Source: Planctomycetota bacterium (GTDB taxonomy: Bacteria > Planctomycetota > UBA8108 > UBA1146). From it: 64,000 nucleotides of DNA. Under the pieces are notes generated by a model. That model saw nothing but the letters and a program-made list of their open reading frames with translations. It searched no databases and was not told the DNA's origin. The position numbers and the translations under genes were made by a program. Where the stretch lies: positions 62,001-126,000 of the forward strand of contig JAAZXB010000009.1 in NCBI GenBank assembly GCA_014240375.1, in the 5' to 3' direction. Below, one piece after another: positions 42,477 to 53,726 of the stretch. Positions within the stretch are counted from its first letter, which is position 1. Every line of letters starts with the position of its first letter.

Positions 42477-44665
42477 TGGGGAGTGAAGATCAGCGCCAAC
42501 CTTCGGGTATCCGCAGATTGTTGGGCTATGCCCTTCCTCATTACAAGTCGATCATCGCCATCGTGCTGCTGATGTGCGTCTATGCCGGTGCCAACAGTCT
42601 CAGGTTGGGAGCCGTCGGGCTCGTCATCGACGGAGTGATCTCGCCGAGCCAGGACGGTTCTCGCGGCCGAACGCTGGCGCTATTCGAGGATCACCTGCTA
42701 CCGCATCTGCCAGGGGACATCCGATTACCGGATCGGACCGAATCTCGTTTTTCGATCGATGGAGCGTTGGTGGTCGGTTTTCCTGTGGTGGTTCCGGATG
42801 GCGAAAGCGACGCTGCTGTGGATCAGGCCTGGGATCATGCCTATCTGGTGACCGCTCGACTCAGAGACGGTGGTACCGTGGCGGATATTCGCGCCACCAG
42901 TATCCAACTGGATGGAGACTTCGAGTCGAAGGCACGTTCCATCACTGCAGCACAGTTGAGTGGCTTTGATATCGATCCTGGTGATCGCTCTCCCGACAGT
43001 GCAGTCATTGCAGAGATCGACGGCTCGGGACATCTGGTGGTCCAGAACGGATCCTCGGGAACCGGAGCACTTCAACTGCTGTGGTCAGTGTCCCTCTTCA
43101 TCGCAGCACTTTCGCTGGTTGTGGCCACCACCGGTTTCTATCGATTGATCATGGGGCAACGAGTGAGGATTCAGGTGGTGGTGGATATTCGCAACCAACT
43201 GTACCGCTTCCTTTCGTGTCAGTCGATCGAGTTCTTCGAATCGCGTCGACACGGGGATGTGGTCTCTCGTGCGGTGGGCGATGTGACGAGTATCTCTGCC
43301 TCGGTGCAGTTGCTCTTTGGTGAAATTCTTCAGAGCCCTCTGACCATCCTCTTCTCCCTGGCAGTGGCCTTCATCGCCTCCTGGCAGATGACGGTGGCTG
43401 CGATTCCTTTGCTCCTGCTGCTGGCGTTCCCGGTGTTTCGCCAGGCAAAAAAGGTCCGTACTCGTTTCCGAGGGGCTCTCTCCCATGCTGGAGAGACGAC
43501 GGAGGAGTTGTCCCAGTTGCTCTCTGGAATCAGGGTGGTGAAGAGTTTTGGGCTCGAGGAGCAACGTCAGAAGGAGTTTGAACGCACCTCTGATAAACTT
43601 CGGCGTGCCCAGGTCAGTACCGAGGTCGCTCGGGCCAAGGGTAGGAGCCTGGTCGAGGGGCTGTACAACCTGATTGCAGCGTTTGCCATTGCCGTCGGAG
43701 GCTGGGTGATCACCGATGGAATCGTCGATGTGACCTTCGGCGATTTTGCTGTGTTCATGGCGGCGATCTTGTCGTGCTATACCCCCATCAAGAACCTCGC
43801 AAGGATGGCAACCACCATCGCGGAATCGTCTGCAGCGACCGATAGGATCTTCGAGGTTCTCGATACTCCTCTTCATGTGATCGATCGCCCCGAGGCGATA
43901 GCGATGCTCCCCTTCAGCAGTGAAATCGAATTTCGAGATGTTTCCCACAGTTATGTGTCACAGGAGATTTGGGCACTCGATGGGATTCAGTTGAAGATCC
44001 AGAAGGGTGAGCGAGTGGCACTGGTCGGTCCTTCCGGATCGGGCAAGTCGACCCTCTTCGATGTTCTGGCCAGGTTCAGAGAACCGACTGGAGGATCTGT
44101 TTATTTCGATGGCATCGAATATCGAGACCTGACTCATTCCTCGCTGCTGGATCAGATCGCCATCGTCGGCCAGGAACCGTTTCTGTTTCACACAACGGTG
44201 AAGGAGAACATCAGGGGAGGTAATGCTGAAGCTACCGATCAGCAGATCGAAACTGCGGCACGAGCCGCTTCGGTCCATGATGAGATTCTGGCTCTGCCCA
44301 GCGGCTACGACACCGTCATCGGTGAGCGAGGAGATCTCCTCTCCGGCGGCCAACGTCAACGCATCACCATCGCCAGGGCGATTCTCAAGAATGCTCCCAT
44401 ACTGCTTCTCGATGAGGCGACCGCTTCACTCGATTCAGAAAGTGAGCAGCGGGTCCATCGGGCGCTGCAACAGTTGATGAAGGATCGGACCGTGCTGGTG
44501 GTGGCTCATCGGCTCTCGACGATTCGTGATGTTGATCGAGTGGTGGTCCTCGATGGCGGTCGAATCGTCGAGCAGGGCACCGACCAACAGCTGCGATCTG
44601 CAGGGGGACTCTATGCACGTCTCAGCGAAATCCAGCAGGCCGGCCTGGCTGAGGGCAGCCAGTAA
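42476..44665 (+). CDS. ABC exporter of MsbA type with an unusually large first periplasmic loop
   Basis: A half-transporter with an N-terminal membrane domain and a C-terminal ATPase. Walker A is GPSGSGKST (about 517), the signature LLSGGQRQR, and Walker B ILLLDEATASLD. It is most like MsbA lipid A flippases and fits the neighbouring LPS-type glycosyltransferase. After the first helix (26-40) there are about 145 residues (52-198) before the second (200-225); ordinary MsbA has a short loop here. ATG 42476 overlaps the previous stop and has AAGGAGG. 729 residues. Confidence 0.87.
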   Translation: MGSEDQRQPSGIRRLLGYALPHYKSIIAIVLLMCVYAGANSLRLGAVGLVIDGVISPSQDGSRGRTLALFEDHLLPHLPGDIRLPDRTESRFSIDGALVVGFPVVVPDGESDAAVDQAWDHAYLVTARLRDGGTVADIRATSIQLDGDFESKARSITAAQLSGFDIDPGDRSPDSAVIAEIDGSGHLVVQNGSSGTGALQLLWSVSLFIAALSLVVATTGFYRLIMGQRVRIQVVVDIRNQLYRFLSCQSIEFFESRRHGDVVSRAVGDVTSISASVQLLFGEILQSPLTILFSLAVAFIASWQMTVAAIPLLLLLAFPVFRQAKKVRTRFRGALSHAGETTEELSQLLSGIRVVKSFGLEEQRQKEFERTSDKLRRAQVSTEVARAKGRSLVEGLYNLIAAFAIAVGGWVITDGIVDVTFGDFAVFMAAILSCYTPIKNLARMATTIAESSAATDRIFEVLDTPLHVIDRPEAIAMLPFSSEIEFRDVSHSYVSQEIWALDGIQLKIQKGERVALVGPSGSGKSTLFDVLARFREPTGGSVYFDGIEYRDLTHSSLLDQIAIVGQEPFLFHTTVKENIRGGNAEATDQQIETAARAASVHDEILALPSGYDTVIGERGDLLSGGQRQRITIARAILKNAPILLLDEATASLDSESEQRVHRALQQLMKDRTVLVVAHRLSTIRDVDRVVVLDGGRIVEQGTDQQLRSAGGLYARLSEIQQAGLAEGSQ

Positions 44666-44943
44666 AGTCGGCTGAATCTGGCCATCTGCGTTCATGACAT
44701 TGGGATAAGGGGTCGGTGGGTCAGTTTATAGAGGCATTTGAGAGATGTGGTGAAAATTGCCTCTACCCGGCATTTCTTCCATGAATTCTGGCAGATAGCC
44801 TTGATATTTAGAGGGAGTAACAACTTTGGTATGAAGGATGCATGTTAACAAGCAGCGGCAGGGAGATTTATTTTTCCCTTCGTTATTATTCAACTCTTCC
44901 TCGCTGTTGGGAGTGTGACTGTCGGAACCCCTTATACCGACAA
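44666..44943. other. AT-rich gap between convergent msbA-like and aminotransferase genes
   Basis: No supported gene. The stretch from about 44790 to 44900 is clearly more A+T-rich than the surrounding sequence. It contains a first hairpin GGGAGA/TTTCCC (44861-44878) followed by TTCGTTATTATT, and leads into the stronger terminator listed separately. A 73-codon minus-strand frame (44726-44947) lacks an SD or recognisable similarity. Confidence 0.5.
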
Positions 44944-44958
44944 TCACCTCCCATTTTT
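44909..44958 (+). terminator. Intrinsic terminator of the msbA-like operon
   Basis: A 15-bp stem: GGGAG-(T)-GTGA-(C)-TGTCGG pairs with CCGACA-(A)-TCAC-CTCCC around an 11-base loop, then ATTTTTAATT. It points with the plus strand and reaches into the stop codon of the minus-strand aminotransferase gene. Confidence 0.8.
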
Positions 44959-46107
44959 AATTCCCCCCCGGTCACCGACGAGATCCGCCAGCGCCTGGAT
45001 CACCCTCATGGGATCTCCCTCGAGCAGCCGATGGTGTACTGGAAGGGCCAGTACCCTGCGCGCCGCTCGCTGTGCCACCGGGAATAACTCGGCGAGATCA
45101 TCGGAGAGATATCGATCGGTGGAGAGGCAACTTTGTTGGGGAAGAGTGGAGGGGTAGTAGATCCCCGAATCGATTCCACGCTCGGCGAGCTGGTCGCGAA
45201 TCTGGTCACGGTCGTCGACTTGCACGATGAACTGGTGCCAGCAGTGATCGGATCCCGATGTGCGCCCGAGGGGGACGACCCTCGAGGTCAGGTGGTGCTC
45301 CTTCAATGCGTGGAGGTATTCCTTCGCATTGCGCTGGCGGATCGCTTGTCGCTCATCGAGTCGCTGTAATTGCAGGGACAGGATGGCGCCCTGAAATCCG
45401 TCCATTCGTGCATTCCAGCCCAGCATCTGATGATTGTAGCCACCCGCATCTCCGTGAACCCTCAACTGTCGCACCTTGTTGGCGATCTCGTCGTCCTGGC
45501 AAACGATCATTCCCGCATCTCCTGCTGCCGCAAGATTCTTGGTCGGGTAGAAGGAGAATGCGCCCACATCTCCGATGGCTCCTGCCGGGCGACCCCCCTG
45601 GAAGACGCCGAACGCCTGGGCAGCATCCTCGACGATGGGAATCTGCTGTTTCTGCGCGATCTTTAGCAGCGCATCCATGTCAGCGGTTTGACCGTAGAGG
45701 TGAACCGGAAGGATGGCTCGAGTCCTGGACGAGATCAGCGTCTCTGCAGCAGCGGGGTCGATGCAAAGAGTATCGGGGTCCAGATCGCAGAAGATCGGCA
45801 CGGCACCCAACTGGACGATCACCGATGCCGTGGAGAAGAAACTGTAGGCGGGAACGATCACCTCATCTCCGGAGGTGACTCCAACGGCGCTGAGCGCCAC
45901 CTTCAGCCCATCGGTACCGCTCGAGACGCCAAAGGCGTGCGCCACGCCGAGCCGTTCCTTGCAGGCGGATTCAAACCTCTCCACCTCTGCTCCGAGGCAG
46001 AAGGAATTGGAGTCGATGGCGTTGCCGAGTGCTTCAAGCCACTGGGTCTTCTCAGCAGCGTCATCCGGGCCGACGGCGACCATCCGGATTCTCTCGGTTG
46101 TGGACAA
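44944..46107 (-). CDS. DegT/DnrJ/EryC1-type sugar aminotransferase
   Basis: A PLP enzyme that aminates keto-sugar nucleotides for surface glycans. Conserved features are FGVSSGTDGLKVAL, DEVIVPAYSFFSTA, VEDAAQAFG, SFYPTKNLAAAGDAGM (Lys Schiff base) and GWNARMDGFQGAIL. The start is set at TTG 46107, five bases after AGGGAGG; ATG 46083 is an alternative. 387 residues. It directly follows the epimerase gene (15 bp) in a two-gene unit. Confidence 0.9.
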   Translation of the reverse strand: MSTTERIRMVAVGPDDAAEKTQWLEALGNAIDSNSFCLGAEVERFESACKERLGVAHAFGVSSGTDGLKVALSAVGVTSGDEVIVPAYSFFSTASVIVQLGAVPIFCDLDPDTLCIDPAAAETLISSRTRAILPVHLYGQTADMDALLKIAQKQQIPIVEDAAQAFGVFQGGRPAGAIGDVGAFSFYPTKNLAAAGDAGMIVCQDDEIANKVRQLRVHGDAGGYNHQMLGWNARMDGFQGAILSLQLQRLDERQAIRQRNAKEYLHALKEHHLTSRVVPLGRTSGSDHCWHQFIVQVDDRDQIRDQLAERGIDSGIYYPSTLPQQSCLSTDRYLSDDLAELFPVAQRAARRVLALPVHHRLLEGDPMRVIQALADLVGDRGGIKNGR

Positions 46108-46122
46108 GTTAGCCTCCCTCAA

Positions 46123-47091
46123 TCAGCCGTTACTCTTCTGGTCCTGAGATGAAAACCAGTCATGGAATTGCTTCAGGCCCTGCTCGATCGAGACTGCCGG
46201 TTCGAAGCCAAGTTTCGCTCTGGACTTCTCGATGCAGGCGCAGGTTTTGGACACATCTCCCGACTGGAAGGGATGAGGTTCGATGGTGTAGGGCTGACCA
46301 CAGCAGGCCGCAATCGATTCGATCAGACGATCGAGGCGGATGCTGTCGTGATTGCCGAGGTTGAAAATCTCATACCCTTCGCAGCGATCGAGGGCTGCGA
46401 GAACCCCTGCAGTGATGTCATCGATGTAAGTGAAATCTCGTTCAGAGGATCCATCCCCGTACATCGGGACCGGCAACCCCTGTTCGATCAACCGGGTGAA
46501 CAGGTGGATCGCCATCTCGGGACGCTGCCTCGGGCCATAGACCGTGAAGAATCTCAGGCATGAGACATTGAGTCCGTGCAGGTGATGGAAGGTGTGGCAC
46601 AGCAATTCCCCCGCCTTCTTGGTCGCAGCATAAGGGGACACTGGATGATCGACCGGGTCACTCTCCTTGAAGGGCGTCTCGGTTCTTTCACCGTATACCG
46701 ATGATGACGAGGCGAAGACGAAATGGTCGATGGAATGTTCCCTGGCCATCTCCAGCAAGTTCGCCGTGCCATTGAGATTGACGTCAACGTAGAGAGCGGG
46801 CTGGCGGATCGAAGGTCTGACCCCGGCTTTGGCTGCCAGATGGATCACGCCATCGATGCTGCGGGTCCTGGCGATTTGCTGGAGCAACAGTCGATCACGA
46901 ATATCGCCCTTGATCAGCTCGAATCCGTTGCTCGACAGGCAGGGTTCGATGTTGGCGTGCTTGAGAGCCGGATCGTAATCATCGGTGAAGGAGTCGAGGC
47001 AGAGCACCTCGTCACCACGTTCGAGTAATCGTTGGCATAGGTGGCTTCCGATGAAGCCAGCACCGCCGGTCACGAGAATGTGGCTACCCAC
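46123..47091 (-). CDS. NAD-dependent sugar-nucleotide epimerase/dehydratase
   Basis: An extended short-chain dehydrogenase acting on a UDP-sugar. Rossmann motif VTGGAGFIGSHL, LDSFTDDYDPALKH, substrate loop KAGVRPSIRQP, catalytic Tyr and Lys in YAATK. The KAGVR loop and FFTVYGPRQRPEMAI resemble UDP-glucuronate 4-epimerases. 322 residues. GTG 47091 has GGGAG five bases upstream. Together with the aminotransferase it probably makes a modified sugar for the cell surface. Confidence 0.9.
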   Translation of the reverse strand: MGSHILVTGGAGFIGSHLCQRLLERGDEVLCLDSFTDDYDPALKHANIEPCLSSNGFELIKGDIRDRLLLQQIARTRSIDGVIHLAAKAGVRPSIRQPALYVDVNLNGTANLLEMAREHSIDHFVFASSSSVYGERTETPFKESDPVDHPVSPYAATKKAGELLCHTFHHLHGLNVSCLRFFTVYGPRQRPEMAIHLFTRLIEQGLPVPMYGDGSSERDFTYIDDITAGVLAALDRCEGYEIFNLGNHDSIRLDRLIESIAACCGQPYTIEPHPFQSGDVSKTCACIEKSRAKLGFEPAVSIEQGLKQFHDWFSSQDQKSNG

Positions 47092-47183
47092 CGGGGCTCC
47101 CTTTCGATGTGGATTCCTTCAGTTCGGAACGATTCTAGGCGAGTATTGGAATCTCTGCCAATGGAGCCGAGGAATCGCTCCAA

Positions 47184-47909
47184 TTATCCGTGATTCTGGT
47201 ATCTGGTAGGGTCAGGAATCGCCGCCTCTTCGAACCCTCGTCTTCTGAGTCCACACGAATCGCATCGCCCGCAAGCCTGGCCTGCTGCGTCGGGAGCGTA
47301 ACAGGAGAGGGTGAGCGATAGATCCACACCTAGTTCCGTCGCGGTGCGGATGATCTGGGCTTTGCTCATCTCCACCAGCGGGGACTGTAACCTCCACCAC
47401 GGTTGATCCGACTGGTTTGACCCTTCCCGCGTCCCTCGGTGGGCTGCAAGCAGGAACGCTTCGAGAAATTCCGGGCGGCAATCGGGGTAGCCGCTGTAGT
47501 CGAGAGCATTGACTCCGATCCAGATGTCACGAACCGAACGTGCTTCTGCCGCAGCTACTGCCAGCGACAAGAACACGAGGTTTCTTGCCGGTACATAGGT
47601 CGTTGGAATCTCCTCGCGCTGGCTGGCCCCCTGCTGTGGCTCATCGGGGATGGGCGATGAGCCGAGCAGCGCGGATCCACCGATGTGGTCGAAGGGTAAG
47701 TCGAGGATCAGCGGTGGTGGCAGATCGAGGGAGTGGGCGATCAATCCGACCTGCTGCGTTTCGATCGAGTGGTTCTGGCCATAACGAAAAGTCAGTGGGA
47801 GCGGGCGAAATCCTCGCGAGATGGCGATGGCCAGGACGGTGGTGGAATCGAGGCCACCACTGGCCAGGGCGATCGAATCAAAGGAATCTTCCGGAGCGAA
47901 ATCCGCCAC
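47184..47909 (-). CDS. queC: 7-cyano-7-deazaguanine synthase
   Basis: Makes preQ0, the queuosine precursor, using ATP. The PP-loop is ALASGGLDSTTVLA. The C-terminal zinc site is SCYAPDAAGQACGRCDSCG. EIPTTYVPARNLVFLSLA matches the family. GTG 47909 is preferred, because GAGGAG lies nine bases before it and family similarity begins just after it. The open frame upstream is not similar to QueC. 241 residues. It is divergent from the glycosyltransferase at 48012 with a 102-bp promoter gap. Confidence 0.93.
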   Translation of the reverse strand: MADFAPEDSFDSIALASGGLDSTTVLAIAISRGFRPLPLTFRYGQNHSIETQQVGLIAHSLDLPPPLILDLPFDHIGGSALLGSSPIPDEPQQGASQREEIPTTYVPARNLVFLSLAVAAAEARSVRDIWIGVNALDYSGYPDCRPEFLEAFLLAAHRGTREGSNQSDQPWWRLQSPLVEMSKAQIIRTATELGVDLSLTLSCYAPDAAGQACGRCDSCGLRRRGFEEAAIPDPTRYQNHG

Positions 47910-48011
47910 CTCGGGTACCTCCTCATGGTCGGGGTCTTCCAGGTCGTATATCCTGAGGCAAGTCTGTGGGCAAGGACAGGGTTGTATACGGAGCGGGAGA
48001 ATGGGGGATCC

Positions 48012-49061
48012 TTGAAGATATTGATGGTAGGAGGGCGCCTCGACTGGTCGGTGCCCACGACTCATGCACTGGGTCTTGCCGAAGGTCTGATCCAGCGTGG
48101 GCACGAGATCCAGATGGTGTGTCGTGGTGGCGTCTTCTTGCCGCGATTCCGCGAGATCGGTGCCGAGGTATACCAATATCCCTCCTCGTGGCTGGCCCGC
48201 CGTCGCCTCATGATGTTTCTGCAAGACTTCGATCCGGTGGTGGTTCATGCCACAGGCGGACTGGGGGCGCAAAAGATCGCATTGAGATTATCCAAGGTCC
48301 TCGGTCGTCCGATGGTCCATACCGTGCATTCCTGGCTGAGTGGCGAGCGGTCTGCCCGGGCGACGCGTCATGCCTCGGCGGTGATCGTCGTCAATCAGGA
48401 TCTGCGGGAGCATCTGGTCGGAGAACTGGGGATCTCCAAGGATAAGATCCGCGTCATTCCTTACGGCATCGAGATCCCCGAGGTGGTTCGAGAAGCGTGG
48501 AGTCCCAAGGGGATCCCGGTGATCGGAACCGTTGGAAGGCTCGATAAAGGGAGACGGCTCGACGATTTCCTCAAGGCTGCGGGATTGCTGAGAAAGAAGA
48601 TCGGAGACGTAGTCTTCACGGTGCTGGGAGAGGGTCCGGATGAGCGCCGACTTCGGTCAGTCTGCAAGACGATGGATCTCGAGGGGCACCTGACTTTTGC
48701 CGCTCCTCCGGCAGATATCGATGCGGTATATCGAGCTTTTGATGTGTTGATGCTGGTCAGCGACTGGGGGGGAGCAGGTCTACACATGCTGGAAGGCCTT
48801 GCTCGGGGGATTCCTACCATCGCCACCGGCGGGGGAGAGATCCTCTCGCTGCTGGGGGAAGAGGGAATCTGCACCCTGGTTCGACCGGGAGATCCCGAGG
48901 CACTGGCCGAGGAAGGGGAGCGATTGCTGGCGGATCCTCAACGGGCGCGCAACCAGGTTGTGGTCGGAGTGGAGCATGTTCGTCGTCACTTCCCGATGCG
49001 AGCGATGCTCGAACGGGTGGAAGAACTTCATAAGAGCCTCACGCAGACCCCTGTTACATGA
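48012..49061 (+). CDS. Family 4 (GT-B) glycosyltransferase
   Basis: A retaining GT-B enzyme. N-terminal LKILMVGGRLDWSVPTTHAL, the hinge IRVIPYGIEIP, donor-domain GTVGRLDKGRRLDDFLKA, and the motif GGAGLHMLEGLARGIPTIA with the conserved EX7-type Glu. Start codons TTG 48012, TTG 48021 and ATG 48024 are close; GGGGGA favours 48012. 349 residues. It lies before kdsB, so a role in LPS or another envelope glycan is likely. Acceptor and donor are unknown. Confidence 0.88.
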   Translation: MKILMVGGRLDWSVPTTHALGLAEGLIQRGHEIQMVCRGGVFLPRFREIGAEVYQYPSSWLARRRLMMFLQDFDPVVVHATGGLGAQKIALRLSKVLGRPMVHTVHSWLSGERSARATRHASAVIVVNQDLREHLVGELGISKDKIRVIPYGIEIPEVVREAWSPKGIPVIGTVGRLDKGRRLDDFLKAAGLLRKKIGDVVFTVLGEGPDERRLRSVCKTMDLEGHLTFAAPPADIDAVYRAFDVLMLVSDWGGAGLHMLEGLARGIPTIATGGGEILSLLGEEGICTLVRPGDPEALAEEGERLLADPQRARNQVVVGVEHVRRHFPMRAMLERVEELHKSLTQTPVT

Positions 49062-49173
49062 TCGTCCTGCCAGCGGATCATCCGGGTCGCTATTGCGGGT
49101 CGATGTCGGTCGATCGCGCGGATCCAACGGTCGACTGGTGGACAGGGGCGCCTGCCACGCTTATCCTCATGCC

Positions 49174-52026
<2,853 letters not shown>

Positions 52027-52049
52027 GGGATCTCTCAGGGAGATATTCG

Positions 52050-53726
52050 ATGACTTCGCGCAGGGTGCTCATCACAGCGGCGTTACCGTACGCCAATAAC
52101 CATCCGCATCTGGGGCACATCGCTGGGGTCTACCTTCCGGCGGACACCTACAATCGATATCTGCGCCTGGTTGGAGTCGAGACTATTTTCATCTGTGGCA
52201 GTGATGATCATGGGGTTCCCATCACGATCTCTGCCCAGAAAGAAAACAGTACTCCACGGGAAGTGGTGCACAGATATCGCTCCATCCAGGAGCAAGGTTT
52301 TTCGGCTCTGGGGATCTCATTTGATCATTACAGCGGAACCTCCACCTGTGAAGGTCACCAGGAATTGGCGCAGGAGTTCTTCCTCAAGATTCGCGATCGA
52401 GGCGATATCGAGGAAAAGGTCACGGACCAGTTTCGCTGTACGGATTGCGACATGTTCCTCCCCGATCGCTATGTCGAGGGGGATTGTCCTCTGTGTGGCG
52501 CCAGTGATGCACGTGGAGATCAATGCGATGCGTGCGGTGGTGCCTTTGAGCAGGATCTGCTGATCAAGCCACGCTGTGTCAATTGCGGATCCAATCCTCA
52601 GCTCACCTCGACCCGACACTGGTTCTTTCGCCTCGATCGTTACGAGGAGAGGCTGGAAGAGTGGCTCGAGAGTCGTGAAGGCTGGCGTGACAATGTACGA
52701 AACTTCTCCCGCGGAATCGTACGGGAGGGATTGCCCGCCAGGAGCATCACCAGAGATCTCGAATGGGGTGTGCCTGTGCCCCTGGAAGAGGCGAAAGACA
52801 AGGTATTGTACGTCTGGTTCGATGCCCCGATCGGTTACATCTCCTTCACTCGTGAGATGTTCAGGGCAAGGGGGCAGGAGGATGAATGGCGCTCCTGGTG
52901 GTCCGATGAAGACGTGGAGATCGTCCACTTTCTCGGTAAGGACAACATCATCTTTCATGCAGTGATCTGGCCATCGATGCTGCTGGGGCATGGTGACTTC
53001 AGGTTGCCCACGTCGATACCTGCTAACGAGTATCTCAACTTCAAAGGTGAAAAGTTTTCCAAGTCGAAAGGGGTCGGTGTCACGGCACAACAGATCCTTG
53101 AGCAATTCGATGCGGATCGAGTTCGCTACTACCTGACAGCGATTGCGCCCGAGGGCAAAGACTCCTCCTTCACCTGGGAAGATTTCATCCAGAGGAATAA
53201 CGATGAACTGTCCGATGTAGTGGGCAACTTTGCCCACCGCGTGCTGACTTTTACGGTCAAGAATTTTGAGACCAAGGTGCCTGCCGGAGTGGAGGACTCT
53301 CCATTCCTTGAAGAGGTCTTGAGTGTGGTTTCCGAGGCTCGGGAGCAGTGGTCAAAATCTTTCGATCGACAGAGATTCAGAGAAGCTCTCGACCGAGTCG
53401 TGACCCTGGCTCGTCATGGAAATCGTATCTTTGATGCTGCAGAACCGTGGAAGAGTCGCAAGGTCGACCTGGAACGATGCGGTGCAGACCTGGCAGCACT
53501 GCTGGAACTGGTGCACGCAGTTTCATTACTGCTGCTACCGTTCTTGCCGGTCAGCGCGAACAAGTTGGCAGCGACTTTTTCCGACGCCACAGCCGACCCT
53601 GAAACTGCGGTGATGAAACTGGGGACCGAGCACTTGCTACAGCCAGGTGCACTCCTCAATCCTCCCGGGATCCTCTACCCTCGGCTGGAATTGCTCGACG
53701 ATGAAGAAGAGGGCCCCGCCTCGTAA
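52050..53726 (+). CDS. metG: Methionyl-tRNA synthetase
   Basis: Charges tRNA-Met. HIGH-type motif HPHLGHIAG, KMSKS-type KFSKSKG, and the zinc-knuckle insert with four CXXC pairs (CTDC, CPLC, CDAC, CVNC). 558 residues; the C-terminal EMAP-like tRNA-binding domain is absent, as in many bacteria. ATG 52050 follows AGGGAG. The last 52 bases overlap the 3' end of the ChaN-like gene on the other strand. Confidence 0.96.
   Translation: MTSRRVLITAALPYANNHPHLGHIAGVYLPADTYNRYLRLVGVETIFICGSDDHGVPITISAQKENSTPREVVHRYRSIQEQGFSALGISFDHYSGTSTCEGHQELAQEFFLKIRDRGDIEEKVTDQFRCTDCDMFLPDRYVEGDCPLCGASDARGDQCDACGGAFEQDLLIKPRCVNCGSNPQLTSTRHWFFRLDRYEERLEEWLESREGWRDNVRNFSRGIVREGLPARSITRDLEWGVPVPLEEAKDKVLYVWFDAPIGYISFTREMFRARGQEDEWRSWWSDEDVEIVHFLGKDNIIFHAVIWPSMLLGHGDFRLPTSIPANEYLNFKGEKFSKSKGVGVTAQQILEQFDADRVRYYLTAIAPEGKDSSFTWEDFIQRNNDELSDVVGNFAHRVLTFTVKNFETKVPAGVEDSPFLEEVLSVVSEAREQWSKSFDRQRFREALDRVVTLARHGNRIFDAAEPWKSRKVDLERCGADLAALLELVHAVSLLLLPFLPVSANKLAATFSDATADPETAVMKLGTEHLLQPGALLNPPGILYPRLELLDDEEEGPAS

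Noticed and set aside
44726..44947. 73-codon minus-strand small gene in the AT-rich gap
   Set aside because: No SD, no recognisable product, and it crosses a strong terminator hairpin.
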